Origin: Paenibacillus gyeongsangnamensis | Lineage (GTDB): Bacteria; Bacillota; Bacilli; Paenibacillales; NBRC-103111 | Assembly: GCF_027533625.1 (NCBI RefSeq) | Contig: NZ_JAQAGZ010000002.1 | Location: forward strand, 330,492-394,491 | Length of the DNA: 64,000 bases | Direction: 5' to 3' | The notes under the pieces: model-generated | The model's input: only the letters and a program-made list of their open reading frames with translations | Database searches by the model: none | What the model was told of the DNA's origin: nothing | Shown here: positions 10,041 through 19,336 of the stretch, in pieces | Numbering within the stretch: position 1 is the stretch's first letter | Layout: the number at the start of each line of letters is the position of its first letter | Program-made: the position numbers and the translations under genes

Positions 10041-10592
10041 ATGGCACTTTATTTAGCGGAGTCTATATTACCAAAGGAGCTGCGCGAAAAGGCAACGTTG
10101 GAACAAGCGGCGGCAGCTGTTTCACAGCAAGCGGGAGCAAATGAAGCCTCTTTGATTGAAGTGCAAGTGGCCAGTGATCTTATTCGGGCCTTCTTTGTTT
10201 TGGAAGCCGATAATCAAGCGGCAGTACGGGATATCTTAGGCAAGAGCCAGATACCTGTAACTTTAGTTAAACCGGTTCGCTTGGTTGGACAAGAACTGGA
10301 AGAAGTCCGCAAAAACGCAGGAGCCATTCGTTACTTGGTAGAATGGAATCTTCCAGAAGGTCTGACTATGGATGCCTATTTGGCTAGGAAGAAAGAAAAG
10401 TCTGTTCATTATGCAGAGGTGCCCGAAGTTTCTTTCGAACGTACCTATGTTTGCGAAGATATGACTAAATGCGTGTGCCTATATAACGCACCGGATGCAG
10501 CATCGATCCAAAAAGCCCGCGATGCGGTGGGCGCTCCGATTGATGCACTTACCGAAACCATTAGTGTAACTCCGGATAAAGATCAGAAATAA
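10041..10592 (+). CDS. DUF4242 (SCO4226-like) protein, two tandem halves
   Basis: A 183-residue soluble protein. The C-terminal half (YLVEWNLPEGLTMDAYLARK through VCEDMTKCVCLYNAPDAASI and GAPIDALTETI) has the pattern of DUF4242 ferredoxin-fold proteins, of which Streptomyces SCO4226 binds nickel. The N-terminal half (MALYLAESILPKEL through IPVTLVKPVRLVG) looks like a diverged second copy. I start it at ATG 10041, which has GAGGAGG at ideal spacing; an upstream in-frame start at 10008 has none. First gene of a four-gene plus-strand set. Function is unknown; metal binding is inferred from family only. Confidence 0.7.
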   Translation: MALYLAESILPKELREKATLEQAAAAVSQQAGANEASLIEVQVASDLIRAFFVLEADNQAAVRDILGKSQIPVTLVKPVRLVGQELEEVRKNAGAIRYLVEWNLPEGLTMDAYLARKKEKSVHYAEVPEVSFERTYVCEDMTKCVCLYNAPDAASIQKARDAVGAPIDALTETISVTPDKDQK

Positions 10593-10607
10593 CTGATCCC
10601 TGGTAAA

Positions 10608-11519
10608 TTGATGAATAACTTCACACCTAGCACCATTGAAGAGCTAGTTGTTACCATGGCCGAACTGTGCAGTGAAAAATACTCTAAATTCAAAAACCGT
10701 CCAGCGGCATTTTTCGTTCAATCGATTATGGGTGGAGCCATGGTTGCTTTTGGCGCCATTTTAGCCTTATCGGTTAGTACGGGAATTCCTTGGCCTGGTC
10801 TTGCGAACCTCATGATGGGATTGGTATTTGGGTTTTCGCTAGTGATCATTATGGTTTCTGGCGCAAGCCTCATTACCGCAGACATGGTTATTGGTTTTCT
10901 GGGGATTATTCACCGCAGAATTACATGGGGACAATATTTCTGGATGAACCTGGTTAGTTATCTGGGCAATGCCGTCGGCAGCTTGATGGTTTCCCTGCTG
11001 GTTTTTATAGGTGGAAGCAATTACCTTGCCGCACCGTGGTTATCCCGCGCTCACCAGATTGCTGTGGGAAAAACAGGCATGACCGATTTGCAGATTTTTG
11101 CGATGGGATGCCTTTGCACCTGGATGCTTCAGACGGCGGTAATGCTTTACTTCAAGGCACGCACGGATGTAGGTAAGATCCTGCTTGCGTTTTACGGACC
11201 ACTTGCGTTTGTCGCTGGAATGACGGAACACTGTATCGCCAATATTGGTTTCCTTGCATTACCCATCCTGCAGCAACCGATATTCACCAAGATTACACAT
11301 ACTAGTCTGGCGGCTGCGGGCCCCAATGCAGAGCTTTCTTGGGGGTTTGCCCGATACGGTTGGGCGCATAATCAGCTTTTTACCTTAATGGGAAACTATA
11401 TTGGTGGAACTATTTTTGTCGGGCTTATTCTTCATTTTATATCTGATCCACAAAGGGTCATATTTATCTATCAAACCTCAATTAATCGTTTGCAAAAATG
11501 GGCGCGGCTTCCGAAATAA
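10608..11519 (+). CDS. Formate/nitrite transporter (FNT) family channel
   Basis: Membrane channel of the FocA/NirC/HSC family, which passes small monovalent anions such as formate, nitrite or hydrosulfide. The 303-residue protein has six or more helices, the first-loop pattern GASLITADM (about 86-94), and MTEHCIANIGFLAL near 205-218, matching the family EHxxANM region. The start is TTG 10608 or ATG 10611. No good ribosome binding site is seen and the upstream stop is only 16-19 bases away, so translation is probably coupled to the DUF4242 gene. The transported anion cannot be told from sequence. Confidence 0.82.
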   Translation: MMNNFTPSTIEELVVTMAELCSEKYSKFKNRPAAFFVQSIMGGAMVAFGAILALSVSTGIPWPGLANLMMGLVFGFSLVIIMVSGASLITADMVIGFLGIIHRRITWGQYFWMNLVSYLGNAVGSLMVSLLVFIGGSNYLAAPWLSRAHQIAVGKTGMTDLQIFAMGCLCTWMLQTAVMLYFKARTDVGKILLAFYGPLAFVAGMTEHCIANIGFLALPILQQPIFTKITHTSLAAAGPNAELSWGFARYGWAHNQLFTLMGNYIGGTIFVGLILHFISDPQRVIFIYQTSINRLQKWARLPK

Positions 11520-11555
11520 TCGGATGTCGCGTTTTTCCGAAAGTGAGATGTAAAA

Positions 11556-11900
11556 ATGGATTATGCCATTTGGAATCCTTGGCCGTGGGTTCTATTTGCA
11601 ATAGGAATCTTGTTTTGCATCATAAGCGTTTCAACTTTTCATAAAAAATACCCACATTTCCCTTGGGGAAACAGCAATGATCACTTGAAGGCACAGGATG
11701 TGAGCGAGCCTTTCACCCCAAATGCACGAAATCTGGGAGCATTGCCGAAATGGCGGGTTAAACAACATACCCCCATCGCGGAAGTTAAGAAGATATTATC
11801 AGAAGGAATTCCTTATGTCGGGGTAGAGGATGAAGAGAGTAATTTAGTCGGCATTATTGGTCCCAAGCACATTCCTTTGGGAGTTCATAAGTTCAAATAA
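11556..11900 (+). CDS. Small membrane protein with CBS-like tail
   Basis: 114 residues, unrecognised as a whole. Residues 8-27 form one membrane helix (WPWVLFAIGILFCIISVSTF). The soluble part ends TPIAEVKKILSEGIPYVGVE and NLVGIIGPKHI, which resembles half of a CBS ligand-binding domain (strand-helix-strand with a VGII strand). It sits 36 bases after the FNT channel and 18 bases before the flavoprotein, so it is probably the third gene of one operon. A role in regulating or anchoring the channel is only a guess. Confidence 0.55.
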   Translation: MDYAIWNPWPWVLFAIGILFCIISVSTFHKKYPHFPWGNSNDHLKAQDVSEPFTPNARNLGALPKWRVKQHTPIAEVKKILSEGIPYVGVEDEESNLVGIIGPKHIPLGVHKFK

Positions 11901-11918
11901 AGGGTAGGGGGTGATAAA

Positions 11919-13025
11919 GTGTTATCCATTCGAAACCACGAGGTAAAAGAAGCGTTGTTGCAGTGTCTTCAAAAAATGGTTAGGACAATAGATGAGGATT
12001 CGGTATACCCACGGGATTTTATACAGGGGCTCGGAAAAGCGGGGTTCTATTCGAATGATGGTTTAACCTCTGGCGAGATTGCGGAGAAAAAGCTGCAGCT
12101 AATCGAGGAAGTGGGATCAATATGTAATTCTACTGCATTTTCCATTTGGTGCCATGTTACATCCATCACTTATGTTAGAAATGGGCAAAGTTCATATCTG
12201 CAGGAAAAAATCCTGCCATCACTGGAAAATGGAGATTTATTAGGGGCTACAGGATTATCCAACCCTATGAAGTTCTACGCGGGAATGGAGTCTATCCGGC
12301 TGAAAGCAAAACAAACTCCTGGAGGTTATTGGATCTCAGGCACGCTTCCATTCGTTTCTAATTTAGGGCCAGATCACTGGTTTGGCATAATCGCTGAATT
12401 AGATGCCACGCATCGGATCATGGCTCTAATCAATTGCAATGCTGAAGGTTTAACCCTGACGGAACGTACAGATTTTATGGGGATAAACGGAAGTGCAACG
12501 TATAGCTGTCATTTTGATGATGTGTTTATTCCTTTCGAATGGATTCTTTCCGGAAACGCGGATGAATTCATGAAAAAAATAAGAGCAGAGTTCGTATTGA
12601 CACAAACCGGAATGGCTCTTGGTCTAATAAAAGCTGCTGTTAACGGCATGGAAAGATTGAAGAATCGGCAAGGCGAGGCGAATCAGTACCTTCCAAAGCA
12701 GCCTGAAGAGATTAAACAGCAATGGGAAACACTGCGGGAACAGGCCTACCGGTTGGCCAAACATCCATCCGACGATGTGATGAACGAAATCCTGCGAGTT
12801 CGGCTGAACGGGTCCTATTTAGCATTGGAAGCAGCCAATGCCGCCTTCTTACATTATGGCGGTGCGGGTTATGTTAGACGGAGTGATGCGGCCAGACGAC
12901 TGCGAGAAGCTCACTTTATCGCTATTGTTACCCCGGCGGTCAAACAGTTGGAGAAACTTCTGAAAGACGGTTGGGGATTCAAGCCTAACTTTAGAAAAGT
13001 GCTGGATAACTATAATAGATGGTAG
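11919..13025 (+). CDS. Acyl-CoA-dehydrogenase-fold flavoprotein
   Basis: A 368-residue protein of the acyl-CoA dehydrogenase superfamily with the helical N-domain, middle beta-domain (GATGLSNPM, then VSNLGPDHWFGIIAE) and a C-terminal bundle ending FLHYGGAGYVRRSDAARRLREAHFIAIVTPAVKQ (segments of that run). The usual catalytic glutamate context (YEGT) is absent; the TPA ending is more like DszC/nitroalkane-oxidase-type flavin enzymes than true beta-oxidation dehydrogenases. The start is GTG 11919 with GGGGGTG upstream. Last gene of the DUF4242-FNT operon, followed by a terminator at 13041. Substrate unknown. Confidence 0.7.
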   Translation: MLSIRNHEVKEALLQCLQKMVRTIDEDSVYPRDFIQGLGKAGFYSNDGLTSGEIAEKKLQLIEEVGSICNSTAFSIWCHVTSITYVRNGQSSYLQEKILPSLENGDLLGATGLSNPMKFYAGMESIRLKAKQTPGGYWISGTLPFVSNLGPDHWFGIIAELDATHRIMALINCNAEGLTLTERTDFMGINGSATYSCHFDDVFIPFEWILSGNADEFMKKIRAEFVLTQTGMALGLIKAAVNGMERLKNRQGEANQYLPKQPEEIKQQWETLREQAYRLAKHPSDDVMNEILRVRLNGSYLALEAANAAFLHYGGAGYVRRSDAARRLREAHFIAIVTPAVKQLEKLLKDGWGFKPNFRKVLDNYNRW

Positions 13026-13040
13026 AATAAATACTCATTG

Positions 13041-13085
13041 GCAAGTCGTGTGTATGCAAAAGCAAAATCACGACTTGCTTTTTCA
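13041..13085 (+). terminator. Rho-independent terminator after the DUF4242-FNT operon
   Basis: gcaagtcgtg (13041-13050) pairs perfectly with cacgacttgc (13069-13078), followed by a run of six T. It closes the operon ending at 13025. Bases 13086-13259 contain no gene; the leader of serC ends with the ribosome binding site AAAGGGG. Confidence 0.85.
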
Positions 13086-13259
13086 TTTTATTTGCCCAAT
13101 TGATCCATGGTTGGTTCCGTCCTGTATAACGAAAGACCTACCCGCTGTTGCTTTCGTAAAGTGGTTGGTGAAAAAAGCTTAAGGCTTGGCAGGTTACGGA
13201 CTTCGTTGAATCATTTAAATTAATTTCATTGAATCCACTAGGACAAAGGGGTTGAATAC

Positions 13260-14350
13260 ATGTCTAAACGGTCCCACAATTTTTATGCCGGGCCGGCTGT
13301 GCTTCCGCAAGAAGTATTGGAACAAGCTCAAGCGGAAATGACCGATTACAAATCAATTGGACTTTCCTTGATGGAGATTTCACATCGTTCGCCAGCTTAT
13401 GAAGAAATCCATTATGAGACACAACTTTTATTTAAAGAGTTGCTTCAACTGCCAGATGAGTACCATGTGCTGTTTCTGCCTGGTGGCGCCAGTTTGCAAT
13501 TTTCCATGATCCCTATGAATTTTCCACTCACCGCAAGAAAGCCAATTATATCCATACCGGTCTTTGGGCTGAGAAAGCCATTGAGGAAGCCCGTAAAATT
13601 GGCAACGTTTATGTCTCTTATTCTGGAAAAGCAACCGGCTTCAGCGAAATGCCTTCACCCCAAGATATACAAGTAGACAAACAAACGGATGCTTATTTAC
13701 ACATCACTTCAAATGAAACCGTGAATGGAACACAGTTTCATTACTTTCCCATTGTTCCGGGTGTTCCGGTCATCGCTGACATGTCCAGCGACATCCTCTC
13801 TCGTCCGCTTAATATCTCGAAATTCGCTGTCATTTATGCCGGTGCTCAAAAAAATCTTGGTCCTGCAGGAGTCACTATTGTTATTTTGCATGAAGAAATG
13901 CTTCAACAACAAAGGGCTTCATTGCCTGCCATACTGGACTATCATACCTACGTCAAACATAATTCTCTCTACAACACTCCGCCTGTCTATATCATTTATT
14001 TGGTGAATCTTGTATTAAAGTGGATTAAACGTAACGGAGGATTGGACTTTATTGAGAAACGAAATGTAGAAAAAGCGCGGCTGATCTATGAGACCATTGA
14101 TCAGAGTTACGGTTTTTATCAAGGAATGGCTCGACCGGCCAGCCGTTCACTGATGAACATTACATTCAAAATGAAGAACAACGAGTTGGAGAAAAGATTC
14201 ATTCAGGAAGCAAACGAGCAGCGAATGCTCGGATTAGAAGGATACCGAAGCTTCGGACATATTCGTGCCTCCGTCTACAATGCCTTACCTTATGAAGCCT
14301 GTAAGGCACTAACTGAATTCATGAAAGAATTCCAAAGACACTATTGTTAA
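13260..14350 (+). pseudogene. serC: Phosphoserine aminotransferase, frameshifted
   Basis: PLP enzyme of serine (and pyridoxal phosphate) synthesis. The first frame gives MSKRSHNFYAGPAVLPQEVL through FLPGGASLQFSMIPMNF, the expected N-terminal 90 residues. Near 13531-13536 one base is lost, and the true sequence continues in another frame: KKANYIHTGLWAEKAIEEAR, then the PLP lysine in YAGAQKNLGPAG and the end [20 protein letters not shown]. Adding one base near 13534 would restore a protein of about 363 residues. A second serC tail exists at 52070-52168, so the strain may have had two loci. Confidence 0.87.
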
Positions 14351-14356
14351 AATCAT

Positions 14357-14387
14357 AAGGTTGGAGTTCACGGTATCCAACCTTTTT
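14357..14387 (+). terminator. Terminator of serC
   Basis: AAGGTTGGA (14357-14365) pairs with TCCAACCTT (14376-14384) and is followed by T residues, 7 bases after the serC stop. Downstream, 14388-14640 has a second hairpin GGGAGC-N7-GCTCCC (14568-14586) and the palindrome CTTACAATTGTAAG but no gene I can support. Confidence 0.85.
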
Positions 14388-14640
14388 ACTGCGCGCTGCT
14401 TACCATAAAGTTCATGTTTTACGGTAAGGATAGAGCCCAGTTTGGGACGCATCGACGGCGCGGCGGGTGGGACTGTGAAATTCCATAATCCCTTAGAATT
14501 GTTCCACAATTCGGCATCAACAGGGCCACAGAGGTACCTTAAGACAGAGTAACTCGTAGTTGATTGAGGGAGCGATTGATGCTCCCCTTACAATTGTAAG
14601 TTTATGATAACCCCTGAGTACTCAAGATCCACAATCATGT

Positions 14641-14954
14641 GAAAGAAGGACATATAGAAGGGTATACGGTCATGGTTGGTTATCGATCAGGATACCTATC
14701 CAAGACTGGCCAGTCCGCTATGCTATTTTTCACGGACTGAAGCTGTGGATACCATTCTCGATACATGTGTTGCGATCGTAACGATTGAACGGGACTTCGG
14801 TGATCGGGCAAACAGACGTTTGGTTCGTATGAAGTATCTCATTGAGCGGAAAGGCTTGGATTGGTTTAGGAACGAAGTAGAAACGCGAGTCGAACGGAAG
14901 CTGGACCGGCCGCGGCACCTGGCGTGGAAGAATGGAAAAGACTATCTTGGTTGA
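14641..14954 (+). pseudogene. Remnant of a sulfite/nitrite reductase gene
   Basis: In one frame (14656-14680) the DNA reads EGYTVMVG. In the next (from 14684) it reads DTYPRLASPLCYFSRTEAVD and then IVTIERDFGDRANRRLVRMK and YLIERKGLDWFRNEVETR. This matches the middle of sirohaem-type assimilatory sulfite/nitrite reductases (GYNVLVGGG ... TYPRLADPL ... QRDFGDRTNRKHARLKY). Both ends of the gene are gone and the [4Fe-4S] cysteines are absent, so it is a relic of about 90 residues with one frameshift. Confidence 0.65.
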
Positions 14955-15031
14955 TTCGGGAACTGAGTGATTAAAAGCTGCGGCAGATACCAATAACTCA
15001 CCCCTTGTTTTATTATGAATAGAAAAGTGAG

Positions 15032-15595
15032 TTGACACGAATAATGATTGTTTCTAAGAAAGAAACGGTGCTTTCTTATATTGTTGCCTTTGTACTGGTT
15101 TTATTGATGGTGGCATCTGCTGTATGGCTGGATGATCGTGAAGTCATTTTGCCTGAAATTGCAGCTATGGCGGTAGGTATGTGGGTATACAGAGAACCAG
15201 GATGGATCAAGCAGCCATTTAAGATTTTTATTGCTCCGTCGTTGACTGCTGTTATTGGTTTTGCAGTTAACCAATTAAACATGGCGTATGTAGGAAAGGT
15301 TATTCTAACCTTGGTGCTTATCATGTTTGTTTTAAGTCTAATCCGGACGAGCCTGGCACCTTCTATCGCAACGGGATTGTTACCTCTGGTGATAAATGCA
15401 ACCGAATGGACTTTCATTCTATCAGTTGTCGTATTGACATTGGTGCTGATGCTTGGGGTGCTGGCAGTTGGTATTCATAAGGGACTTGAACAGAAAGTAC
15501 AGGTCAATATCAAATACATGATTATATATGTTTTGCTCAACATCATTTGGATCAGTCTAGTTTGGATTGCTGGATACCCACAACTTGCAGTTTAG
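15032..15595 (+). CDS. HPP-like integral membrane protein
   Basis: 187 residues with five or six hydrophobic helices. The segment LPEIAAMAVGMWVYREPGW followed by IRTSLAPSIATGLLPLVINA resembles the distant Gram-positive HPP-type proteins annotated in Firmicutes; plant HPP relatives carry nitrite, but no function is shown here. The frame opens at TTG 15032; ATG 15044 is an equally possible start, since neither has a strong ribosome binding site. It follows the reductase relic by 77 bases, so it may be a survivor of the same locus. Confidence 0.5.
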   Translation: MTRIMIVSKKETVLSYIVAFVLVLLMVASAVWLDDREVILPEIAAMAVGMWVYREPGWIKQPFKIFIAPSLTAVIGFAVNQLNMAYVGKVILTLVLIMFVLSLIRTSLAPSIATGLLPLVINATEWTFILSVVVLTLVLMLGVLAVGIHKGLEQKVQVNIKYMIIYVLLNIIWISLVWIAGYPQLAV

Positions 15596-15665
15596 GGAAT
15601 TTATTTTATCCTCGACCAATTTAATGAGCCGTCCAATTTATGTGCCTGCCTTCGTTTATACTGAA

Positions 15666-15691
15666 GCAGCTTGCCTACACCGGCAAGCTGC
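15666..15691. terminator. Bidirectional hairpin
   Basis: gcagcttgcc and ggcaagctgc form a perfect 10-base stem with a 6-base loop in the gap between two converging units (HPP-like gene ending 15595 and the isomerase fragment ending 15736). T tracts are weak on both sides. Confidence 0.5.
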
Positions 15692-15735
15692 CTCTTTAAC
15701 TTGAAATGTTTTACCGCTTCGCCTTATAAAACTCA

Positions 15736-16188
15736 TTATCCGATTTCCGGATAGTCGATCAGAGCATCCTCGTCTTCCGCTTTTTCCCGGGGCGGCTGAA
15801 ACGGAGGCAGCCGGCGCGAGAACATGCCGAATGCTGCTGGGGCGATGTGCCCCTGTGCTCCCATCTCCTGCACGTAGACCAGAGAGGTGCAAATGCCCTT
15901 CACAGCGTCCAGACGCCGGTTTGTGTCGAAATCTCCGATCCAATGGCGATAACTTCCACATACGGCACTGGGCAGAAGCCCGGTTTTCGAGGCAGCTTCG
16001 ATAATTTCAGCGGTCACGTCCATATTCAGCGGGCCATCAAAATGGACGATCTCTACCCCATCGATTCCAAGTTCCTTAGCTGTCGCAAAGATGTCCTCGT
16101 AACGCATAGTGCCATTCTTCTTCCTCCTTTTCATAGTAAAAAGAGCGCAAAAAAAAGACCCATGAGTGGATTTATGCGCACCTCGCAC
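15736..16188 (-). pseudogene. Sugar phosphate isomerase/epimerase fragment
   Basis: The part from MRYEDIFATAKELGIDGVEI (ATG 16107) through VKGICTSLVYVQEMGAQGHI and FQPPREKAEDEDALI matches the N-terminal half of xylose-isomerase-like TIM-barrel (AP endonuclease 2 superfamily) proteins. Instead of about 270 residues it stops at about 120, right after the conserved acidic EDEDAL region. The metal ligands of the C-terminal half are missing. The open frame extends upstream to 16188 without family likeness. Probably a truncated relic of the carbohydrate cluster. Confidence 0.6.
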
Positions 16189-16334
16189 ATAAAATCAACC
16201 CATATGGTCTTCGGCTTCACATAACAGCCCAACAAACGGGTACCAAATTTTTTAATCTCATTGTATTTATATATCAAACTACCTATACAGATGAAACTTC
16301 AAGCAACCCACCTAATGTAACTAACACAAGGATT

Positions 16335-17879
16335 TTAAACCGGCATCCCATAAAAAGCGAAATGCGCCTGCGGCGTGCCGTTGAGTAAATTGCCGTCACA
16401 CTCCTTGATCAGCTTTTGTCTAAGCTCCGACACCTTGTACGGATAATGCGCGGCCACATTTTGCTCCTCCCGGTAATCCGTTGTGATTTGATACAACTGA
16501 TAATCTATGGCTTCGTCCATCTGCTCGAGAAAAGCCCCGAACGGACCGATTTTATATTTATCCATATTCACAACGCATCGCAGTTTCCAACCGTCTCTCG
16601 AGATGATGGCAGGCCCCAAGTAGCTGGAATATACAATATATTCATGCTCCTCAGCTGCTCTGCAGCCCTCGCTGGTCCATATCGAAGCAAACGAAACGCC
16701 GTCTTTATTAGGAGGCATCGGCTGCCCGAGCAGTTCGGCAAACGTAGGCATTAGGTCATAGTTGGCTATAAGTCTATCGCTCACCGTATGAGGATTAATA
16801 TGTCCGGGCCAGCGAATTAAGTAAGGGATCTTGACGCCACCTTCCCAACTGGTCAGCTTGAGCCCGGCCATGCCGTTATTTCCGTCGAAAATATCGCCAC
16901 AAGTATCTGAATGAAACTTGGTATGCACATTATCGATCGGCGTGCCGTTGAGCATCACTTGCCCCGAAACCCGGCTAGGCTGTGAATAGGCCAACGTATG
17001 CCCATTATCCGAACAGAAAATAATAATCGTCTGCTGAGCAAGATCCAAAGCATCCAACTCATCCAGAATAGTTCCTACGGTCTGATCGAGCCGCAATACC
17101 ATAGATGCGTACTCCTTCTCGATATCCGTTAATTCCGGATGTTCCTTCACGGAAGGGTGAATTTGCGGATAAAAAACTGGGCCGTGGGGAAGCTGTGACG
17201 GATGATACAGAAAAAATGGCCGGTCCTTGTTTTGCCGGATGAACTCCACTATTTTTCGGTCATACAAGTCCTGGGAGTAGACTTTTCTTCCGGTCATGTC
17301 GATCCGTTCGCCGTTTTCGAAGGCGCTCCGCCTCGCCCCGCAGTTCACATACGTGTTTCCATCTATAGGCACCGCCTTTCCATTCTCGAAAAGAAAGGTC
17401 GGATAATACCCATGACAACGTTGATGATCGTAATCTCCGTAATGATAGTCCCAGCCGTGCCGAGCCAGCTCGTCGCCGGTCGTTGCAAAGCCCCACTCCA
17501 GCTTACCGATCTGTCCGGTGACATACCCTGCCTGCTTGGCAATTTGAGGCAAATAGACGTCCTCCGGCCCTCCCTGAATTCCGGTGTTATGGATAAGTTC
17601 ATAAATTTGCTCCAAGCTCATGTTTCCCTTATCCAGTTCCATGTAGACACCGGCCTTATTGAAGGTCCACCGGCCGGCATGGGCATCGTGCACCCCACAC
17701 AGCAAGCTCGCTCTGGCTGGAGCGCAAAATGCGCAGCCATAGGCTTGGGTTAACCTCATACCTTCCGAAGCCAACCTGTCGATGTTGGGGGTGGTGATCA
17801 GCTTTTGTCCATAGCAGCTCAGCATGCCTCTACCGAGATCATCGGCATAAATCAATATGATATTCGGGGTCGTTTTCAT
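16335..17879 (-). CDS. Sulfatase (cytoplasmic, FGly-type)
   Basis: Type I sulfatase of the alkaline phosphatase superfamily, hydrolysing a sulfate ester. The 514 residues include the metal-binding Asp pair in YADD (13-14), the formylglycine motif C52-A-P-A-R56, the metal-site segment CSDNGHT and the C-terminal DGWKLR. There is no signal peptide, so it acts inside the cell on imported substrate. C52 must be converted to formylglycine; no maturase gene is in the window. Its start overlaps the stop of the next upstream sulfatase by 4 bases, making it the last gene of the ABC/sulfatase unit. Confidence 0.9.
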   Translation of the reverse strand: MKTTPNIILIYADDLGRGMLSCYGQKLITTPNIDRLASEGMRLTQAYGCAFCAPARASLLCGVHDAHAGRWTFNKAGVYMELDKGNMSLEQIYELIHNTGIQGGPEDVYLPQIAKQAGYVTGQIGKLEWGFATTGDELARHGWDYHYGDYDHQRCHGYYPTFLFENGKAVPIDGNTYVNCGARRSAFENGERIDMTGRKVYSQDLYDRKIVEFIRQNKDRPFFLYHPSQLPHGPVFYPQIHPSVKEHPELTDIEKEYASMVLRLDQTVGTILDELDALDLAQQTIIIFCSDNGHTLAYSQPSRVSGQVMLNGTPIDNVHTKFHSDTCGDIFDGNNGMAGLKLTSWEGGVKIPYLIRWPGHINPHTVSDRLIANYDLMPTFAELLGQPMPPNKDGVSFASIWTSEGCRAAEEHEYIVYSSYLGPAIISRDGWKLRCVVNMDKYKIGPFGAFLEQMDEAIDYQLYQITTDYREEQNVAAHYPYKVSELRQKLIKECDGNLLNGTPQAHFAFYGMPV

Positions 17880-19333
17880 TTCATACCTTCCGGATTCAGT
17901 TTATTTGGAAAAGGCACCGCATCCGCCGTTTCCATGTACCAATCAACCAACCGTTCCAGCAGTTCCTGTCTCACTCCTTCATAATCTTCGTCCTCGATCA
18001 GATTGTGAAGCTCGTCCGGATCCTTCGTCAGATCATACAGCTCATCCCGTTCGTACAGCCGTTTCACATACTTAAAGGTCTTGGTTCTCGCCATCACCAC
18101 TTTACCGTGCAGCTCCGGATAATCGTTCTGCGCTCCGACCCGAGGCCAGTATTGGGCCCCGGGCTTGAGGCCGTTCGGTTCGTGCGTATGCGGCTCATAC
18201 GCGAGAGCCCCGCCCTCGCAAAACACGACTTCGCGATGCTCGTCCGCCAGTCCTTGGCTTACGGGAACAAGCGATTTGCTGAATGTGGTATGGCGGTTCG
18301 GCAGCTCGGCGAGCTCCGCGACCGTCGCATAGAAATCGAGCATCTCGACCAGCGCATCTACGGGCCGCTCTCTTATCGGAATTGAGATCGACGACGGATA
18401 TTTTATAATCAGCGGCACTTTGCTGAGGCTGTCGTCAAAGTTGTTCTGCGACTTTTCCACCATCCGGTAATCACCGGCATATTCCCCATGGTCACTGAAC
18501 AAAAATACCGCGGAGTCATCCCAATAGCCGTTAAGCCTAACGGCCTCAGTCAATCTTCCCAGCGAAGCATCCACCTTCGTAATCATCCCGTAGTAGACGG
18601 CCAAAATCTCCTTCAGCTCCCCCTCGCTCAGCCGGTCAAGTCCCATACGATCGCGCACTTTATCCAGAAAAGCGGATTTCGTGCCGGGCTCCGGCTGGGG
18701 AATAATGGGCGGCAGCTTGTCCCGGTCATACATCGAGAAATACGGTTCCTCCACGCGGAACGGCGGGTGCGGTGCAGCCAAGTTAATGAATAGACAGAAC
18801 GGCTCCTGCGGTTTGCTGTTCAAAAAGTTTATCGCGCCCTGGACGATCGCGTCATCGCGGGTCACCATCGGTTCGTCACCCGCCTTGCCGCGGTAAAAGG
18901 AGTAGAATAGGCGATGCTCCGCATCCATGACAGGGCCTGAATAAGGCTGATAGCTGCCGGGCTCCGGAACAAACAGCTCCGAGCAGCATTCGGAGATGTC
19001 CTCGCATTGGACAGGGCCTATACCGTTGCACCATACATAATAGCCTTTATCCTTCAGTTCCTTCAAGATGACAGGGTCTCCGTCGGCTACGACAAGTTTA
19101 TGCTCCTGGACACGGTGTCCCTTGACGTGAGGATATCTTCCGCTCATAAACGAGCAGCGGCTCGGAGTACATACCGTATTCTGTACGAAGCAATTAGAGA
19201 ACGCGACTCCTTCGCCGGCCAGTGCAACAGCGTTGGGTGTTCGAATTACCTCATTGCCGAGGCACCCTACATCTTTGCCGCGCCAAGAATCGGAAATAAA
19301 AATAATGAGATTGGGCAGCTTCGATTGCGCCAT
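17876..19333 (-). CDS. Sulfatase (cytoplasmic, FGly-type)
   Basis: A second type I sulfatase, 485 residues and signal-less. Metal-site Asp D15 lies in FISDSWRG, the formylglycine cysteine is C55 in CTPSR, and the second metal site is FSDHGEYAGDY. The substrate end has DELYDLTKDPDELHNL, a common sulfatase C-terminal pattern. It is more like choline-sulfatase/iduronate-2-sulfatase-type enzymes than the 514-residue neighbour. It follows the catalytic-residue-poor homologue at 19337 with a 3-base gap and is very similar to it in its C-terminal half. Confidence 0.9.
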   Translation of the reverse strand: MAQSKLPNLIIFISDSWRGKDVGCLGNEVIRTPNAVALAGEGVAFSNCFVQNTVCTPSRCSFMSGRYPHVKGHRVQEHKLVVADGDPVILKELKDKGYYVWCNGIGPVQCEDISECCSELFVPEPGSYQPYSGPVMDAEHRLFYSFYRGKAGDEPMVTRDDAIVQGAINFLNSKPQEPFCLFINLAAPHPPFRVEEPYFSMYDRDKLPPIIPQPEPGTKSAFLDKVRDRMGLDRLSEGELKEILAVYYGMITKVDASLGRLTEAVRLNGYWDDSAVFLFSDHGEYAGDYRMVEKSQNNFDDSLSKVPLIIKYPSSISIPIRERPVDALVEMLDFYATVAELAELPNRHTTFSKSLVPVSQGLADEHREVVFCEGGALAYEPHTHEPNGLKPGAQYWPRVGAQNDYPELHGKVVMARTKTFKYVKRLYERDELYDLTKDPDELHNLIEDEDYEGVRQELLERLVDWYMETADAVPFPNKLNPEGMK

Positions 19334-19336
19334 CGC

